Shown: positions 11,201 through 22,285 of the stretch, piece after piece | Layout: each line of letters begins with the position of its first letter | Numbering within the stretch: the stretch's first letter is position 1 | NCBI GenBank assembly: GCA_038501625.1 | Contig: JAZAYU010001077.1 | Location: 25,001 to 89,000 of the forward strand | Direction of reading: 5' to 3' | DNA from: Corbicula japonica | Taxonomy: Eukaryota; Mollusca; Bivalvia; Venerida; Cyrenidae | Length of the DNA stretch: 64,000 nucleotides | Translations under genes and position numbers: made by a program | The notes under the pieces: model-generated | Told to the model about the DNA's origin: nothing | Database searches by the model: none | The model's input: the letters and a program-made list of their open reading frames with translations, nothing else

Positions 11201-13425
11201 AGCTATGCATTCGCCAATGTACAGCTGTGAGTTCGACATTCAGCTATGCATTCAAAACGGGAGGTCCCTCAATGTTTGGCTGTGGGTTGGACATTCAGAT
11301 CTGCATTCACCAATGTACAGATGTGGGTTCGCCATTCAGCTATGCATTCGTCAATGTACAGCTGTGAGTTCGACATTGAGCTCTGCATTCAAAAAGGTAA
11401 GTTCCTCAATGTTTAGCTGTGGGTTCGACATTCAGATGTGCATTCACCAATGTACAGCTGTGAGTTCGACATTGAGTTCTGCATTCAAAAAGGTAAGTCC
11501 GTCAATGTTTAGCTGTGGGTTCGACATTCAGATGTGCATTCACCAATGTACAGTTATGAGTTCGACATTCAGCTCTGCATTCAAAACGGGAAGTCCCTCA
11601 ATGTTTATCTGTGGGTTGGACATTCAGATCTGCATTCACCAATGTACAGCTTTGTGTTCGACATTCAGCTATGCATTCGTCAATGTACAGCTGTGAGTTC
11701 GACATTCAATTCGGCATTCAAATCGGAAGGTCCCTCAATGTTTAGCTGTGGGTTCGACATTCAGATGTGCATTCACCAATGTACAGCTGTGAGTTCGACA
11801 TTCAGCTCTGCATTCAAAACGGGAGGTCCCTCAATGTTAAGCTTTGGGTTGGACATTCAGATCTGCATTCGCCAATGTACAGCTGTGGGTTCGACATTCA
11901 GCTATGCATTCGCCAATGTACAGCTGTGAGTTCGACATTCAGCTCTGCATTCAAAACGGGAGGTCCCTCAATGTTTAGCTGTGGGTTGGACATTCAGATC
12001 TGCATTCACCAATGTACAGCTGTGGGTTCGACATTCAGCTATGCATTCGCCAATGTACAGCTGAGAGTTCGACATTCAGCTATGCATTCGCCAATGTACA
12101 GCTGTGAGTTCGACATTGAGCTCTGCATTCAAAAAGGTAAGTCCCTCAATGTTTAGCTGTGGGTTGGACATTCAGATCTGCATTCACCAATGTACAGCTG
12201 TGAGTTCGACATTCAGCTCTGCATTCAAAACTTTAGGTCTCTCAATGTTTAGCTGTGGGTTGGACATTCAGATCTGCATTCGCCAATGTACAGCTGTGGG
12301 TTCGACATTCAGCTATGCATTCGCCAATGTACAGCTATGAGTTCGACATTCAGCTATGCATTTGCCAATGTACAGCTGTGAGTTCGACATTGAACTCTGC
12401 ATTCAAAAAGGTAAGTCCCTCAATGTTTAGCTGTGGGTTCGACATTCAGATGTGCATTCACCAATGTACAGTTGTGAGTTAGACATTCAGCTCTGCATTC
12501 AAAACGGGAAGTCCCTCAATGTTTATCTGTGGGTTGGACATTCAGATCTGCATTCACCAATGTACAGCTGTGGGTTCGACATTCAGCTATGCATTCGTCA
12601 ATGTACAGCTATGAGTTCGACATTCAGTTCGTCATTCGAAACAGAAGGTCCCTCAATTTTTAGCTGTTGGTTGGACATTCAGGTCTGCATTCGCCAATGT
12701 ACAGCTGTGAGTTCGACATTCAGCTATACATTCGCCAATGTACAGCTGTGAGTTCGAAATTCAGCTCCGCATTCAAAACGGGAGGTCTCTCAATGTTTAG
12801 CTGTTGGTTGGATATTCAGATCTGCATACACCAATGTACAGCTCTGGGTTCGACATTCAGCTTTGCATTCGCCAATGTACAGCTGTGAGTTCGACATTCA
12901 GCTATGCATTCGCCAATGTACAGCTGTGAGTTCGACATTGAGCTCGGCATTCAAAAAGGTAAGTCCCTTAATGTTTAGCTGTGGGTTCGACATTCAGATG
13001 TGCATTCACCAATGTACAGCTGTGAGTTCGACATTCAGCTATGCATTCAAAACGGGAGATCCCTAAATGTTGAAGTGTGGGTTGGATATTCAGATGTGCA
13101 TTCGCCAATGTACAGCTGTGAGTTCGACATTCAGCTCGGCATTCAAAAAGGTAAGTCTTTCAATGTTTAGTTGTGGGTTGGACATTCAGATGTGCATTCA
13201 ACAATTTACAGCTGTGAGTTCGACATTCAGCTATGCATTCAAAACTCAATGACTAGCTTTGGGTTGGACATTCAGATCTGCATTCACCAATGTAAAGATA
13301 TGACATCAACATTCAGCTGTGCATTCACAACGGTATGTCCCTCAATGTCTAGCTGTGCGTTGGACATTCAGATCTGCATTAACCAATGTACAGCTATGAG
13401 ATCAACATTCAGCTCTGCACGCAAG
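5287..13425 (+). repeat. Satellite array 1: 41/55-bp monomers in a 274-bp higher-order repeat
   Basis: Monomers begin ttcgacattcagct and end acagctgtgag or tttagctgtggg. The short type is 41 bp with a gcattc(g/a)ccaatgt centre. The long type is 55 bp with either aaaaaggtaagtccctc or aaaacgggaggtccctc in the centre. The aaaaaggtaag marker recurs at 5,745, 6,019, 6,293 and 6,567, exactly 274 bp apart, matching 55+41+55+41+41+41. The right part switches to other orders, including plain 41+55 alternation. Short ORFs occur in several frames, but 274 bp is not divisible by three, so no frame survives across higher-order units and none is annotated as a gene. Terminal monomers (13,060-13,425) are more diverged, as usual for array edges. 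Confidence 0.93.
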
Positions 13426-13574
13426 CGACGGTTATCCCCTTTGTGTTTTATGTTTTTTATGGGTTTCATCTCTGCATTCGAACATTGAGAGCTTTGAAAT
13501 AGACGTTTGGCATTAAATACGCAGTTCGACGTTAGATATTCAAAACCAATTCGACATTTCACGATAAAGCAAGT
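13426..13574 (+). repeat. Unique tail of the satellite module (also 29,323-29,469 and 44,263-44,411 inverted)
   Basis: After the last monomer, all three modules share a tail running from cgacggttatccccttt through tgagagctttgaaatag to the cattt-cacgataaagcaagttca segment, then enter the ~290-bp repeat. It is not monomeric and is equally placed in each module. Confidence 0.8.
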
Positions 13575-15070
13575 TCAAGTGGTCCGGATTAAACTATTAT
13601 TGGGTGATCCGGAACTGCCATTTTTTATGTTGTAATGAATTTGACGTTATTTCTTCATTAAGTTGCTGTTGTTGTTTTTAGTAACTAATTTTTACATTTA
13701 CTCCGAATGCAAGTGACTGTTTTTTTAACCATTTTGCAGGAATATGGTACAGTTGCTTAAAAAGGAGCAATTTTACTTTCAAAATTCTTGGTTAACTTTT
13801 AGTGACCCAAAATTATCAGGACTAATTTTTTTGACTCGGGAAGTTACGTTCAGGCGATAGCCGGAAGTGATCCGGAATAGACCATGTTGGGGTGATCCGG
13901 AACTTCCCATTTTTGTATTTTTATGAAAATAAACGCAATTTCTTCATTGACTCACGTCTTATTCTAAAGTGACTAATTATTAACCTTTATTTCTGAATGC
14001 AAGTGACTGTTCCTTTGACCATATGGAATGATTATGGTACAGTTGCCAAGGTATGACCAATTTTACCTTGCAAATAATTGGTTTTCTTTAAGTGACCGGA
14101 AATTATTCGACTTACTGTTTTTGACTAGGAAAGTAATGTTCAGGCAAAGCCGGAAGTGATCCGGAATAGACCATGTAACGGTGATTCGGAACTACCCATT
14201 TTTGTTGTTTTTAGTTGAATTAAACGAAATTTCTTCATATACCCAAACTTAATTCATTAGTAACTAATTTATACCTATATTCCGATTGCAAATGACTGTT
14301 TCTTTGAGTATATTGAAGAATTATGGAACAGTTGCTAAAGAAGGACCAATTTTACCTTGCAAACTATTAGTTAACTTGTTATGACAAGAAAGAAATCGAG
14401 CAAATTGGTTAAATTTGTTGGAAGTAATGTTCAGGCGATAGCCGGAAGTGATCCGGAATAAATCACGTTGGGGTGATCTGGAGCTTCCCATTTTTGTAAT
14501 TATTATTGAAATAAAAGTATTTCCTTCATTTAATCACATTTATCGTTTAGTAACTTATTTGTACCTTTATTCCGAATGCACGTGACTGTTCCATTGATCA
14601 TTTTGGAGGACGAAGAAAAAATTGCTAAGGTAATACCAATTTCACCTTTAAAATCTTTTTTTCAGGATTGTTTTGGGTTTTTTTACTCAGGCGGAAGTGA
14701 TCCGGAATAAACGTTGTTGGGATGAAACAGAACTGTCCAAACACATTTTTAATTAAACTATTTTTTCATACACTTGTCTTTTTTATAACGGGTGGGATAA
14801 ACCATGTTTAAGTACACGGAACGCAATGAAAACGCATAACTCTTAATACCTAAATGGATATATTTTTGCAAGCTCTATTTTCTATGTAATGTCAGGCAGT
14901 AGCGAAAATTCTTTAAAGGAATATGGTACAGTTGCTAAAGTAGGACCGATTTAATGGTTTACTTTTAGTGACAGGAAGTTATTCTGACTAGTTTTTGGAC
15001 TCGGGAAGTAATGTTCTCGCAACAGAGAAAGGAATCCGAAAGGGTGATTTGGAACTAGCAAAAATGTATT
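13575..15070 (+). repeat. ~290-bp tandem repeat, about five decaying units
   Basis: The marker ccggaagtgatccggaat recurs near 13,861, 14,151, 14,443 and 14,691, spaced 290, 292 and 248 bp, with a further decayed unit near 15,000-15,070. Each unit also has gaatgcaagtgactgttcc and an atggtacagttgc segment. The repeated CCGGAAGTG matches the ETS-family core consensus; any binding is inference. No coding potential. Confidence 0.85.
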
Positions 15071-15288
15071 GGAACAAGTAATTACCGTTGTTTTTCACCG
15101 AATGAATATTAGTAACCTTCGCAGATGGGTTACTTTGTTAAATGTCTCGTTTGTGTACATTATTAATTTAAATTTGTATGATTTTGTTTGTGAAAGGCCC
15201 AGGCTAAATTTATAAACATAAAAGCTCTGTTTTGTACATTTATTTTTTTTAACATAAACGGGTCAGTTTACAAGGGATGCTTTACAGA

Positions 15289-15390
15289 GATGTGTGAAGT
15301 TAGCGGCCTAGCGGCCTGGCGGCGTGAAATTAGCGGCCTATCGGCCTGACGGCGTGAAGTTAGCCTGGCGGCCTAGCGGCCTAAACTTAA
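15289..15390 (+). repeat. 30-bp GGCC-rich minisatellite (copy 2 at 31,191-31,283)
   Basis: About three units of gtgaagttagcggcctagcg plus gcctggcggc. It is GC-rich in AT-rich surroundings and is preceded by cataaacgggtcagtttaca. An inverted version with about four units lies at 37,128-37,235. Confidence 0.85.
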
Positions 15391-15528
15391 TATTTATATA
15401 ATAATTTATACGTCTCGAAATCAATTTTTTCAGCATGTAATACACATTTCAGGGGTGAAGAAGCAAAATACCAACAAGAACTAGCTTTGATTTTTTTTTA
15501 AGTTTTCGATACCTGAATGTCCAGCAGT
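15391..15528 (+). repeat. Dispersed repeat following the GGCC minisatellite (copy 2 at 31,284-31,425)
   Basis: The stretch with cgtctcgaaatcaatttttt, cagcatgtaatacacatttc and caacaagaactagctttgat recurs inverted at 36,711-36,860. Shorter fragments of it lie at 36,875-36,935 and 37,040-37,100. It is a small dispersed family linked to the GGCC minisatellite. Confidence 0.75.
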
Positions 15529-16892
15529 GCATTCTGCGTAATGTTTGACGATAGAACAAATCCATATTCTGCATATAACCGCAATTACGGAGGCTCGGAT
15601 CTATACAGTCTTCTAAGGTGGTCAAACAATCTATACATGGTTGGAATCAGAATTTAAACCCTCGCAAACATATATGTTTACATTTAAGATATGTCCCTCT
15701 TTTAATGAAATAAATATCAGAAACAAAGACCAGCCTCGGATTGGAGCCTTACGTCTTTCGCTTTAACATGGATTGCTTTGGTGCGGTCTCTTCTGGTATG
15801 TAGAATAATATTCAAATCTCCTTTGTTGCGAGTAAAATGGTATATAAAACATGAAAACTGTTCAGCAACTGGCGGTGATTTAGGACGACGTAATGTTTAC
15901 TTATACAAAGAATGCCATATTCTGCATATACTCGCAATTACGGAGGCTTGGATCTGTACAGTCTTCAAAGCTGGCCAAACAATCCATACATGGTTGGAAC
16001 CGGAATTTAAATCTTCGAAAATATGTATGTTGACCTTTACGATATGTCCAAATTTTAAAGAAAAAAGATACTAGAAACCGAGACCAACCTCGGATTAAAG
16101 CCCTCCTTCTTTCGCTTTAACCTGGATTGCTTTGGTGCGATCTCTTCCGGCATGCAGAATAATTTGAAGATCTCGTTCTTGCGATTTAAATGGTATATAA
16201 AACATAAAAACAGTTCAAAAATGGCGGAGATTTAGGGCAACGTAACGTTTAACCATAGAACAAATCCATATTCTGCACATAATCGCTATTACGGAGGTAC
16301 GGATCTGTACAGTCTTCTAAGCTGGCCAAACAATCAATATATGGTTGGAACCAGAATTTAAACCCTCACAAACATGTATGTTTACCGTTACGATATGACC
16401 CTCTTTCCATGAAATAAATATCAGAAACCGAGACCAGCCTTGGATTCGAGCTTCCTTCGCTTTAACCTGGTTCGAATAAGTGCGGTCTCTTCAGTCCTGT
16501 AGAATAATTTTCAGATTTCTTTATTGCGATTAAAATGGTATATAAAACATGACAACTGTTCATGTAATGGCGGAGATTTAGGACGACGAAACGTTTAACA
16601 ATAGTACAAATCCATATTCTGCATATAATCGCAATTGCGGAGGCTCGGATCTGTACAATCTTCTAATCTGGCCAAACAATTCATACATGGTTGGAACCAG
16701 AATTTCAACCCTCGCAAATATGTATGCCTACCATAGTGATCTGTACCTATTTGAAATAAAAGAAAAATCAGAAATCGTCACCAGACTCGGTTTCGAGCCA
16801 CACGTTTTTTATTTATTTGCATCGCTTTAGTTAAATTTCCTCAGGCCTGCAGAACAACGGTAAAACATGATAACTGATCATTAAATGGCGGA
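15529..16892 (+). repeat. ~350-bp tandem repeat, about four units
   Basis: The marker ccatattctgca recurs at about 15,562, 15,915, 16,266 and 16,612 (spacing 353, 351, 346). Units share atggtatataaaacat, atggcggagatttagg, cggaggctcggatctg and catggttggaacc. The last unit breaks off at 16,892. A 98-codon frame at 15,778-16,074 lies wholly inside the repeat and is not a gene. Confidence 0.88.
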
Positions 16893-17279
16893 CTTTATAC
16901 ACATTTTTTAAAATTTTCTCTGGTTTAAAAAATATTTTGACAGAAATGTTAGAAAAGTTTTAATTTCAATTAAAACCTGTCTTTTTGCAAAATTTTCTTT
17001 TCCGAGTAAACTTTTAAGGAAAAAACAATTTATTTTGCAATATTTAAATGTTTTTCGAGTTTCTATCTTATTTAAGCTAATCTGTTTCGTTTATTCTTGG
17101 AGTGTGGAAATTCCTTTTTATGCATATTTCACTTTTTATATTATCAAGTTATCACTCATATTTTTCCATTTTGACTGTATAATTAGATAATTATGTTTTC
17201 CGAACGTGGTCGGGTTTCTGTAATTGAAATTTATTGAACGCAAATCTTCAATGATAACTTAAAACCAATAGTTGCTCAC
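16893..17279 (-). other. Intron-like segment spanning the duplication junction
   Basis: Sequence from about 16,905 (ctggttt..., cagaaatgttagaaaagttt) to the GTGAGC donor at 17,279 has a diverged continuous match at 59,999-60,538, which lies directly upstream of a FReD exon. It therefore looks like the 5' part of an ancestral FReD-gene intron that was cut at 16,893. Confidence 0.6.
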
Positions 17280-17601
17280 CTTTAAGCCGCTTTCTGTGAA
17301 ACCATATACCACTTCTGTGCTGTTTTCTGATAAAAACCACATTTTCATCTGTATATGTGTTGCAATGACAACTAATTTCGGTATTTTCTATAAAATAGAA
17401 CGACAAACTATCCAGCTTGGAGAACAGCGAGCATCCGAGCAAGGCAGTTGCCGCACGTGATTCAAACACTATGGAGCTATTGATACCACTGGATATAGAG
17501 AATATTTTGTCATAAGAGTGTAACTTATTCTTTTTCCAATCTTCACAAACTGCCAGCGAATAAATAAAAATAAAATGAAACACAAAATAAAAGTACGACA
17601 T
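17280..17601 (-). CDS. Second copy of the signal-peptide/PAN-like first exon, orphaned
   Basis: Translated product is identical to the one at 283-604, with the same ATG, hydrophobic leader and CTTAAAG|GTGAGC donor at 17,280|17,279. Reading downstream on the minus strand, only about 390 bp of intron-like sequence follows (to 16,893), after which the DNA becomes the ~350-bp tandem repeat of copy 1. No fibrinogen or other exon follows within the preceding 17 kb. This copy therefore has no visible partner exon and is probably non-functional unless it is spliced over a very long distance. Confidence 0.35.
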
Positions 17602-20600
17602 TATGATAACTTCGTGGTAAGGATAACTATTATTAAATATATTTAATGGTGTCGGTTATCTTAATTGCAGTTAATAATGTGCTCTATTTAATTATTTATA
17701 TAGTATCCAAGCTGACCAATGGATTTGTAGAAAAGTTTCCAGTTAGTGGACTTGTCATCATCAAGACAACATTTGACCGGTTTCAACAAGTAAGCGGGTG
17801 TGATTTCCGAAGAGAGCCAATAAAACTTCAATGCGTTATTTTCAGATTAATACCATTTCAAGCCTCATGTGGTCCCCAGATAAAAATGATGTCTTTTTGG
17901 CTAACGAGAAAACAACGGGCGGAACTGAACAGAATATATTTTGAGAGCCGGTCTGAGAATACAAATCCTGCATATCACTTAACTAAAAAAAACCGCAAAA
18001 GGCAAAAATTAAAAATATGCAATCTATTTTGGCTGGGATATTGAAACTACACATCTCAAACTGTCCGAAGTATTAAAACAATAGTTATAAGTAGACAGAG
18101 CTGTATTTCATTATAAAACAAAATTTTGAATATGAAATTAAAAAGAAATGTATACATGTACTTGCTGTCAATAAAAAGTTACAACTTGGAAAATTATTAC
18201 TAGCTGTAACTTATAAAAATATAATAATATCCAATGGCTTCATAAGAATTTAAAGTTTTACTTAAGTCGGAAGGTGAACAAACCACTATGATCAAGATCC
18301 AATCTCCTTCGCAGAGTTTTCGTTCCTTACACTCACTTTACATCTCTGCGAAAGGCTCAATGTCAAGATTTTTGACATAACTCGACAGCCTTATTTTATA
18401 TAGTCATAATTCTGAATATGAAAGCTTTTCGTTAAACAAATGACAGATATCTTCACTATCTTTCATTCAAATCAAAGAAACCTATTAGTAAGCAATTTTA
18501 AACGTAATGCGTTAACTTTTTTTAGTTAAAGTAAAAGTAGTTGAAAGTAGTCCCAGGCCTATAACAGAGGAGAATGTAATGAGCCGATAGTGTAATAGAG
18601 TGATCAAGATCAAGACACAGTTCCGGCCTTGCCACCCTCAAGCCTATTTCCAATTATCTTCAAATTTCTAGACTGTCGTATGCTTAAACATTTTCAAATG
18701 TTCACCTGTTAAACAGTAGTGTGTCTGAAAAGAAATCATTGCATATTTTTATCTCTTGATAATACAAATGTTCTTAGGCGCGACGAAAAAGTAAGTGGGC
18801 CTTTAACAACTTTCGCCATTGGCTGTTATTCAAGACAGACCAATTAGTTAGTTCTCGCTTTCTATAGAAGGAACCTTAAAATAGTTCTTTTATCGACTGA
18901 CAATAACTCAAAGATTTTACGTGAACATAGCAATTCTTTAACATAATAAATTTCCAAAACGATATGTTTGATTGCATTGAAAAAAAAGTCGCTAAAATAC
19001 TGCACAAAACGGTATATTTTCGAGAAAAAAATCATATTTTACCTACTTATTAGGGACCCTCTTATCTCACTTGGGTCGGAATAGATAGATGTGCTAAATA
19101 ATAGTCATTCAGTACATAATAATAGTTTATTTTATGCGAGTGCTGGTCTAAATTACGACTGGATGTTCTTTCTTGAGAGTTGTAAATAAACCTGGCGGTT
19201 TCGAATCAAGACTTATGTAACTTGATTTTATAGCATGTACTGGTTATGTGGATGCCGATATGCTTTATTACTGGAGGTTCGAACCCCAGAATATTGATAC
19301 AAGGACTTCTTTGCAACAATACAGCAGCCCTATTAACCCACCTTACTTATACGCACAACTAATTAATGACAAACAATTATATGATGGGAGAAGGCCGCGA
19401 TATTTATTTCAAAATTGAAAGTTAAACATGGCACATATAAAACACAATCATATGATAATGATTTTATATAATGATTTTATATAACTGTAAGGGGAAACTG
19501 AATCCCACAAAGATTGTATTTTTTGTAAATTGTCTGTTTTAAAATAATGTGCCATGCCTGAAATGCACATTCTGTGTTGAAGGGCCACTAAAAATACGAT
19601 TTGCTACACAATATGTGGCAAATGTATTGCGCCAATATAAGGTTTGAATCTGATGTCAAAATTGCTACGAACTTCCAACGCGTATGCTTATTTTATCTTC
19701 ACGATGATGCTAAGTCAATATTTATGTTTTATTAACTTTATTTTCTCGTTTATTATAGCGTTACATGTTGCTGTGTTACCATCAGCCTACATCAAGTCAT
19801 TTAAATTGTAAAGATAGGATATCATTAGATTTTTCCCTGAAATGTCGTTCTTCAATTGGCAATTCACGTTATGACAAAGTTTGTATACTTGAGTAAGTGT
19901 ATCACAAAGGCGAGAATGAATGAACATGAGGAGCCAAGTACGAACTGAGGTTGGTAAGATCATTCTAGAAGATCAACGTGATGTTTTAGATTTTCATATG
20001 AAATAATGGAGGTCAGACTTATTCCCGAGATTCTCACTGGTATAAATATTTGTTCCGCTTATAGGAAGAAAATTTTCCAACAAAGAGTGATTATAGATTT
20101 TAAATGATAAATGAAATAGCCGAGCTATAAAGGCTAGATTAAGTAACTCATTATGTCACATAAAAAAACGATCAAAGTACCTTAATTCGAATTTCAGTAG
20201 ATAAGCCAGTTCTTATATTATTTTTTATATAAGTAAACAAAACGCGTGATGATGTTTAACTTGAAAATCTGTAGACCTGAAGAGATATAATATCCGAATT
20301 TCTGCAAATCAGGAATACGTGATATGGAATTCAAAGGGTGAATAAAGTTGTATATTTAGATACTTTTCCATTCATTTAAGCAAATTTTATTTGTAGTAAC
20401 TGTTGTCAGAATGGTAGACCACGTACACTTTTACCTAATTCGATGACGAAAACAGTCTTAAGGTATAAAGTACTTAGAACTTACCGCTACTAGTTACAGC
20501 AGTCTTACACTATACTTAGCCTTGTGTATAAGTTGTGTTCCCGATGTATGTTAACCATGCTGTTTCCCGGAAAAACTAGTATTAGGCAAACATTTTCTGA

Positions 20601-20864
20601 AAGGCAAAACGAAAATAACAAACCATTAGTTTTTTAATATTAATAATTGATTGCTGTTATTATTTAATTAATAAAACTCTTAAATGTACTGCATTTATAA
20701 CAGCCTTTTTAAGAGTTATTTTAACCTGTTTACATGTGCTATAATCGGTTAAAAGTCTCATGATGTCTTATGTTGTCTTGTATTCGTCTTTTCGACTCAA
20801 AACTAATCTTATTATTATTGCATTGTATTGAATTATACAAAAAAAGCAGAGCAAGGGTCATTAT

Positions 20865-20985
20865 ACTATGGAAGCCCTGGAGGGCCACTTTAGAGTTTTG
20901 AATTACGGATATTTTACTTTTGACTTTCTATTTATGACTGCCGATTTTTGACTTGTGACTTATGACTTCTGGCGAACCCATGTTA
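20865..20985 (+). repeat. Degenerate 'gacttatgac' repeat with GCCCTGGAGGGCC box, copy 2
   Basis: Same arrangement as 3,866-3,985, as expected from the 17-kb duplication. Confidence 0.65.
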
Positions 20986-21509
20986 CACGTGCTCTAAAAG
21001 CTGAAAGCAGCAATGTTGGTTTCAGGTATATTTTCCAAACTTTAAACTTTTTTATTAATTTAATTGAGATTTGTCATTGAGTAGAGGATGTGTTTAGGAG
21101 AGGAGATTTAATGTTATTTTAAATATACCTATAAGGTTTGTTTTTATCACAGACTGTCATTCCACAAGTGACTGTATGTTTTGTTCAATTTTTAACTGTA
21201 TATTAACAATTAGACAGAGAATACACGCACAAAGCTCACTTTTCAATGTGATTGAGATCCATTTTGCATTTAGCTTTTATGTCTCACGTTTTGGTATATT
21301 CCGAAAATTAGGAAAAGAACACCTGAGAACAAAATTAGATATAGGACCATTCGAGAGTAAAAAGTATCATGAAAGCATTTCAAAGGTCGTAAGCTTTTCG
21401 AATCTCACTTTTCATACTCGAGAGCTCTATGAAACGCAGATAATATATTAACCTTTTTATATTACTACTTAATACAGATTTATATAGAAGACAAACTTTT
21501 ATCCTACCA

Positions 21510-21759
21510 CTACCCATTTATTTCGCGAAAATCAGCCTGCCTAATAAACTTGACGTTTATACGGCACCCAAGCTTTATTAGGCAGGTCCGGAAATACTTT
21601 TTACCTAGTTTTCCTGTACACAAAATACTTGCTAAAACTTGACCTGGAACTAATGCTACTCTTTTTGCAAGTTCCCTAACAGAGAAGGAACCATTTGCAC
21701 TATGAGAGAGTCCCATTTGTACTACGAGAGAGTCTAGTATTATAATCCACTTGAAACAG
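21510..21759 (-). pseudogene. Copy 2 of the possible retroelement fragment
   Basis: Same frame and hairpin as at 4,511-4,760; translated sequence identical over the 68 codons from ATG 21,716. Confidence 0.27.
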
Positions 21760-22285
21760 GAGCCGCTCTAATTAAAACTGACGTCATTTTTCGAGATCAA
21801 TATTCCTTCCGGCATGACAAGTGTGTAATCAATTTCGGACATATTTTTTGGATTGTATTAGACTAAAATGTGTTTAAATTGTTGCTTTTTATGTGCTGAT
21901 GGATTTATATGCTTGAAGATAAGAAATCCCGATTCAATGCCTGCGTCTAGGGCATTTCGGTTTCGAAATAAAAACTGAAATGGCTTTGTTTCTGGTGTTA
22001 CATTGTAACTGACTGAAGAAGGGAAAAAATAAAGACTAGACTATTCTTTTGAACAAGGAAATACAGAGACTAGCCTTTTTTCAAGTAGGCTAGTCAGATG
22101 GAAAAATTAGAAACTGGATGTTGCACATTGGACATGTTGGAAGCCTACGACCCGTAAACCCGCTGTTTATGATGACAGGTTTGTCGACTGTTCCCAATGG
22201 TTTTTGCAAACTTATTTTGTTTCAAATTCTAAAAGACACCCCTCATATTTCTTATATGTGTGAAGTTGGCAATGCAATCGTAGAT

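Larger units (their letters stand above)
1..16892 (+). repeat. Tandem segmental duplication, copy 1 (left end may lie outside the window)
   Basis: Aligns almost base for base with 16,999-32,793 at an offset of about 16,997-16,999 up to about 11.2 kb, then about 15,889-15,900 after a length change inside the satellite array. Only scattered substitutions and 1-4 base indels separate the copies, for example near 635, 1,589, 1,724 and 2,453. Identity appears above 99 percent by eye. DNA at 16,893-16,998 sits between the copies and has a diverged match at 59,999-60,095 joined to the same downstream sequence, so the real unit probably starts before position 1. Confidence 0.95.

Noticed and set aside
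5287..13425. CRISPR array
   Set aside because: Monomers are contiguous with no unique spacers, and the context is eukaryotic.
5313..13488. Dozens of 60-200-codon ORFs with MYSCGFDIQLCIRQCTAV-type repeats as genes
   Set aside because: They are translations of the 41/55-bp satellite in all frames. The 274-bp unit shifts frame, stops recur, and starts are monomer-internal ATGs.
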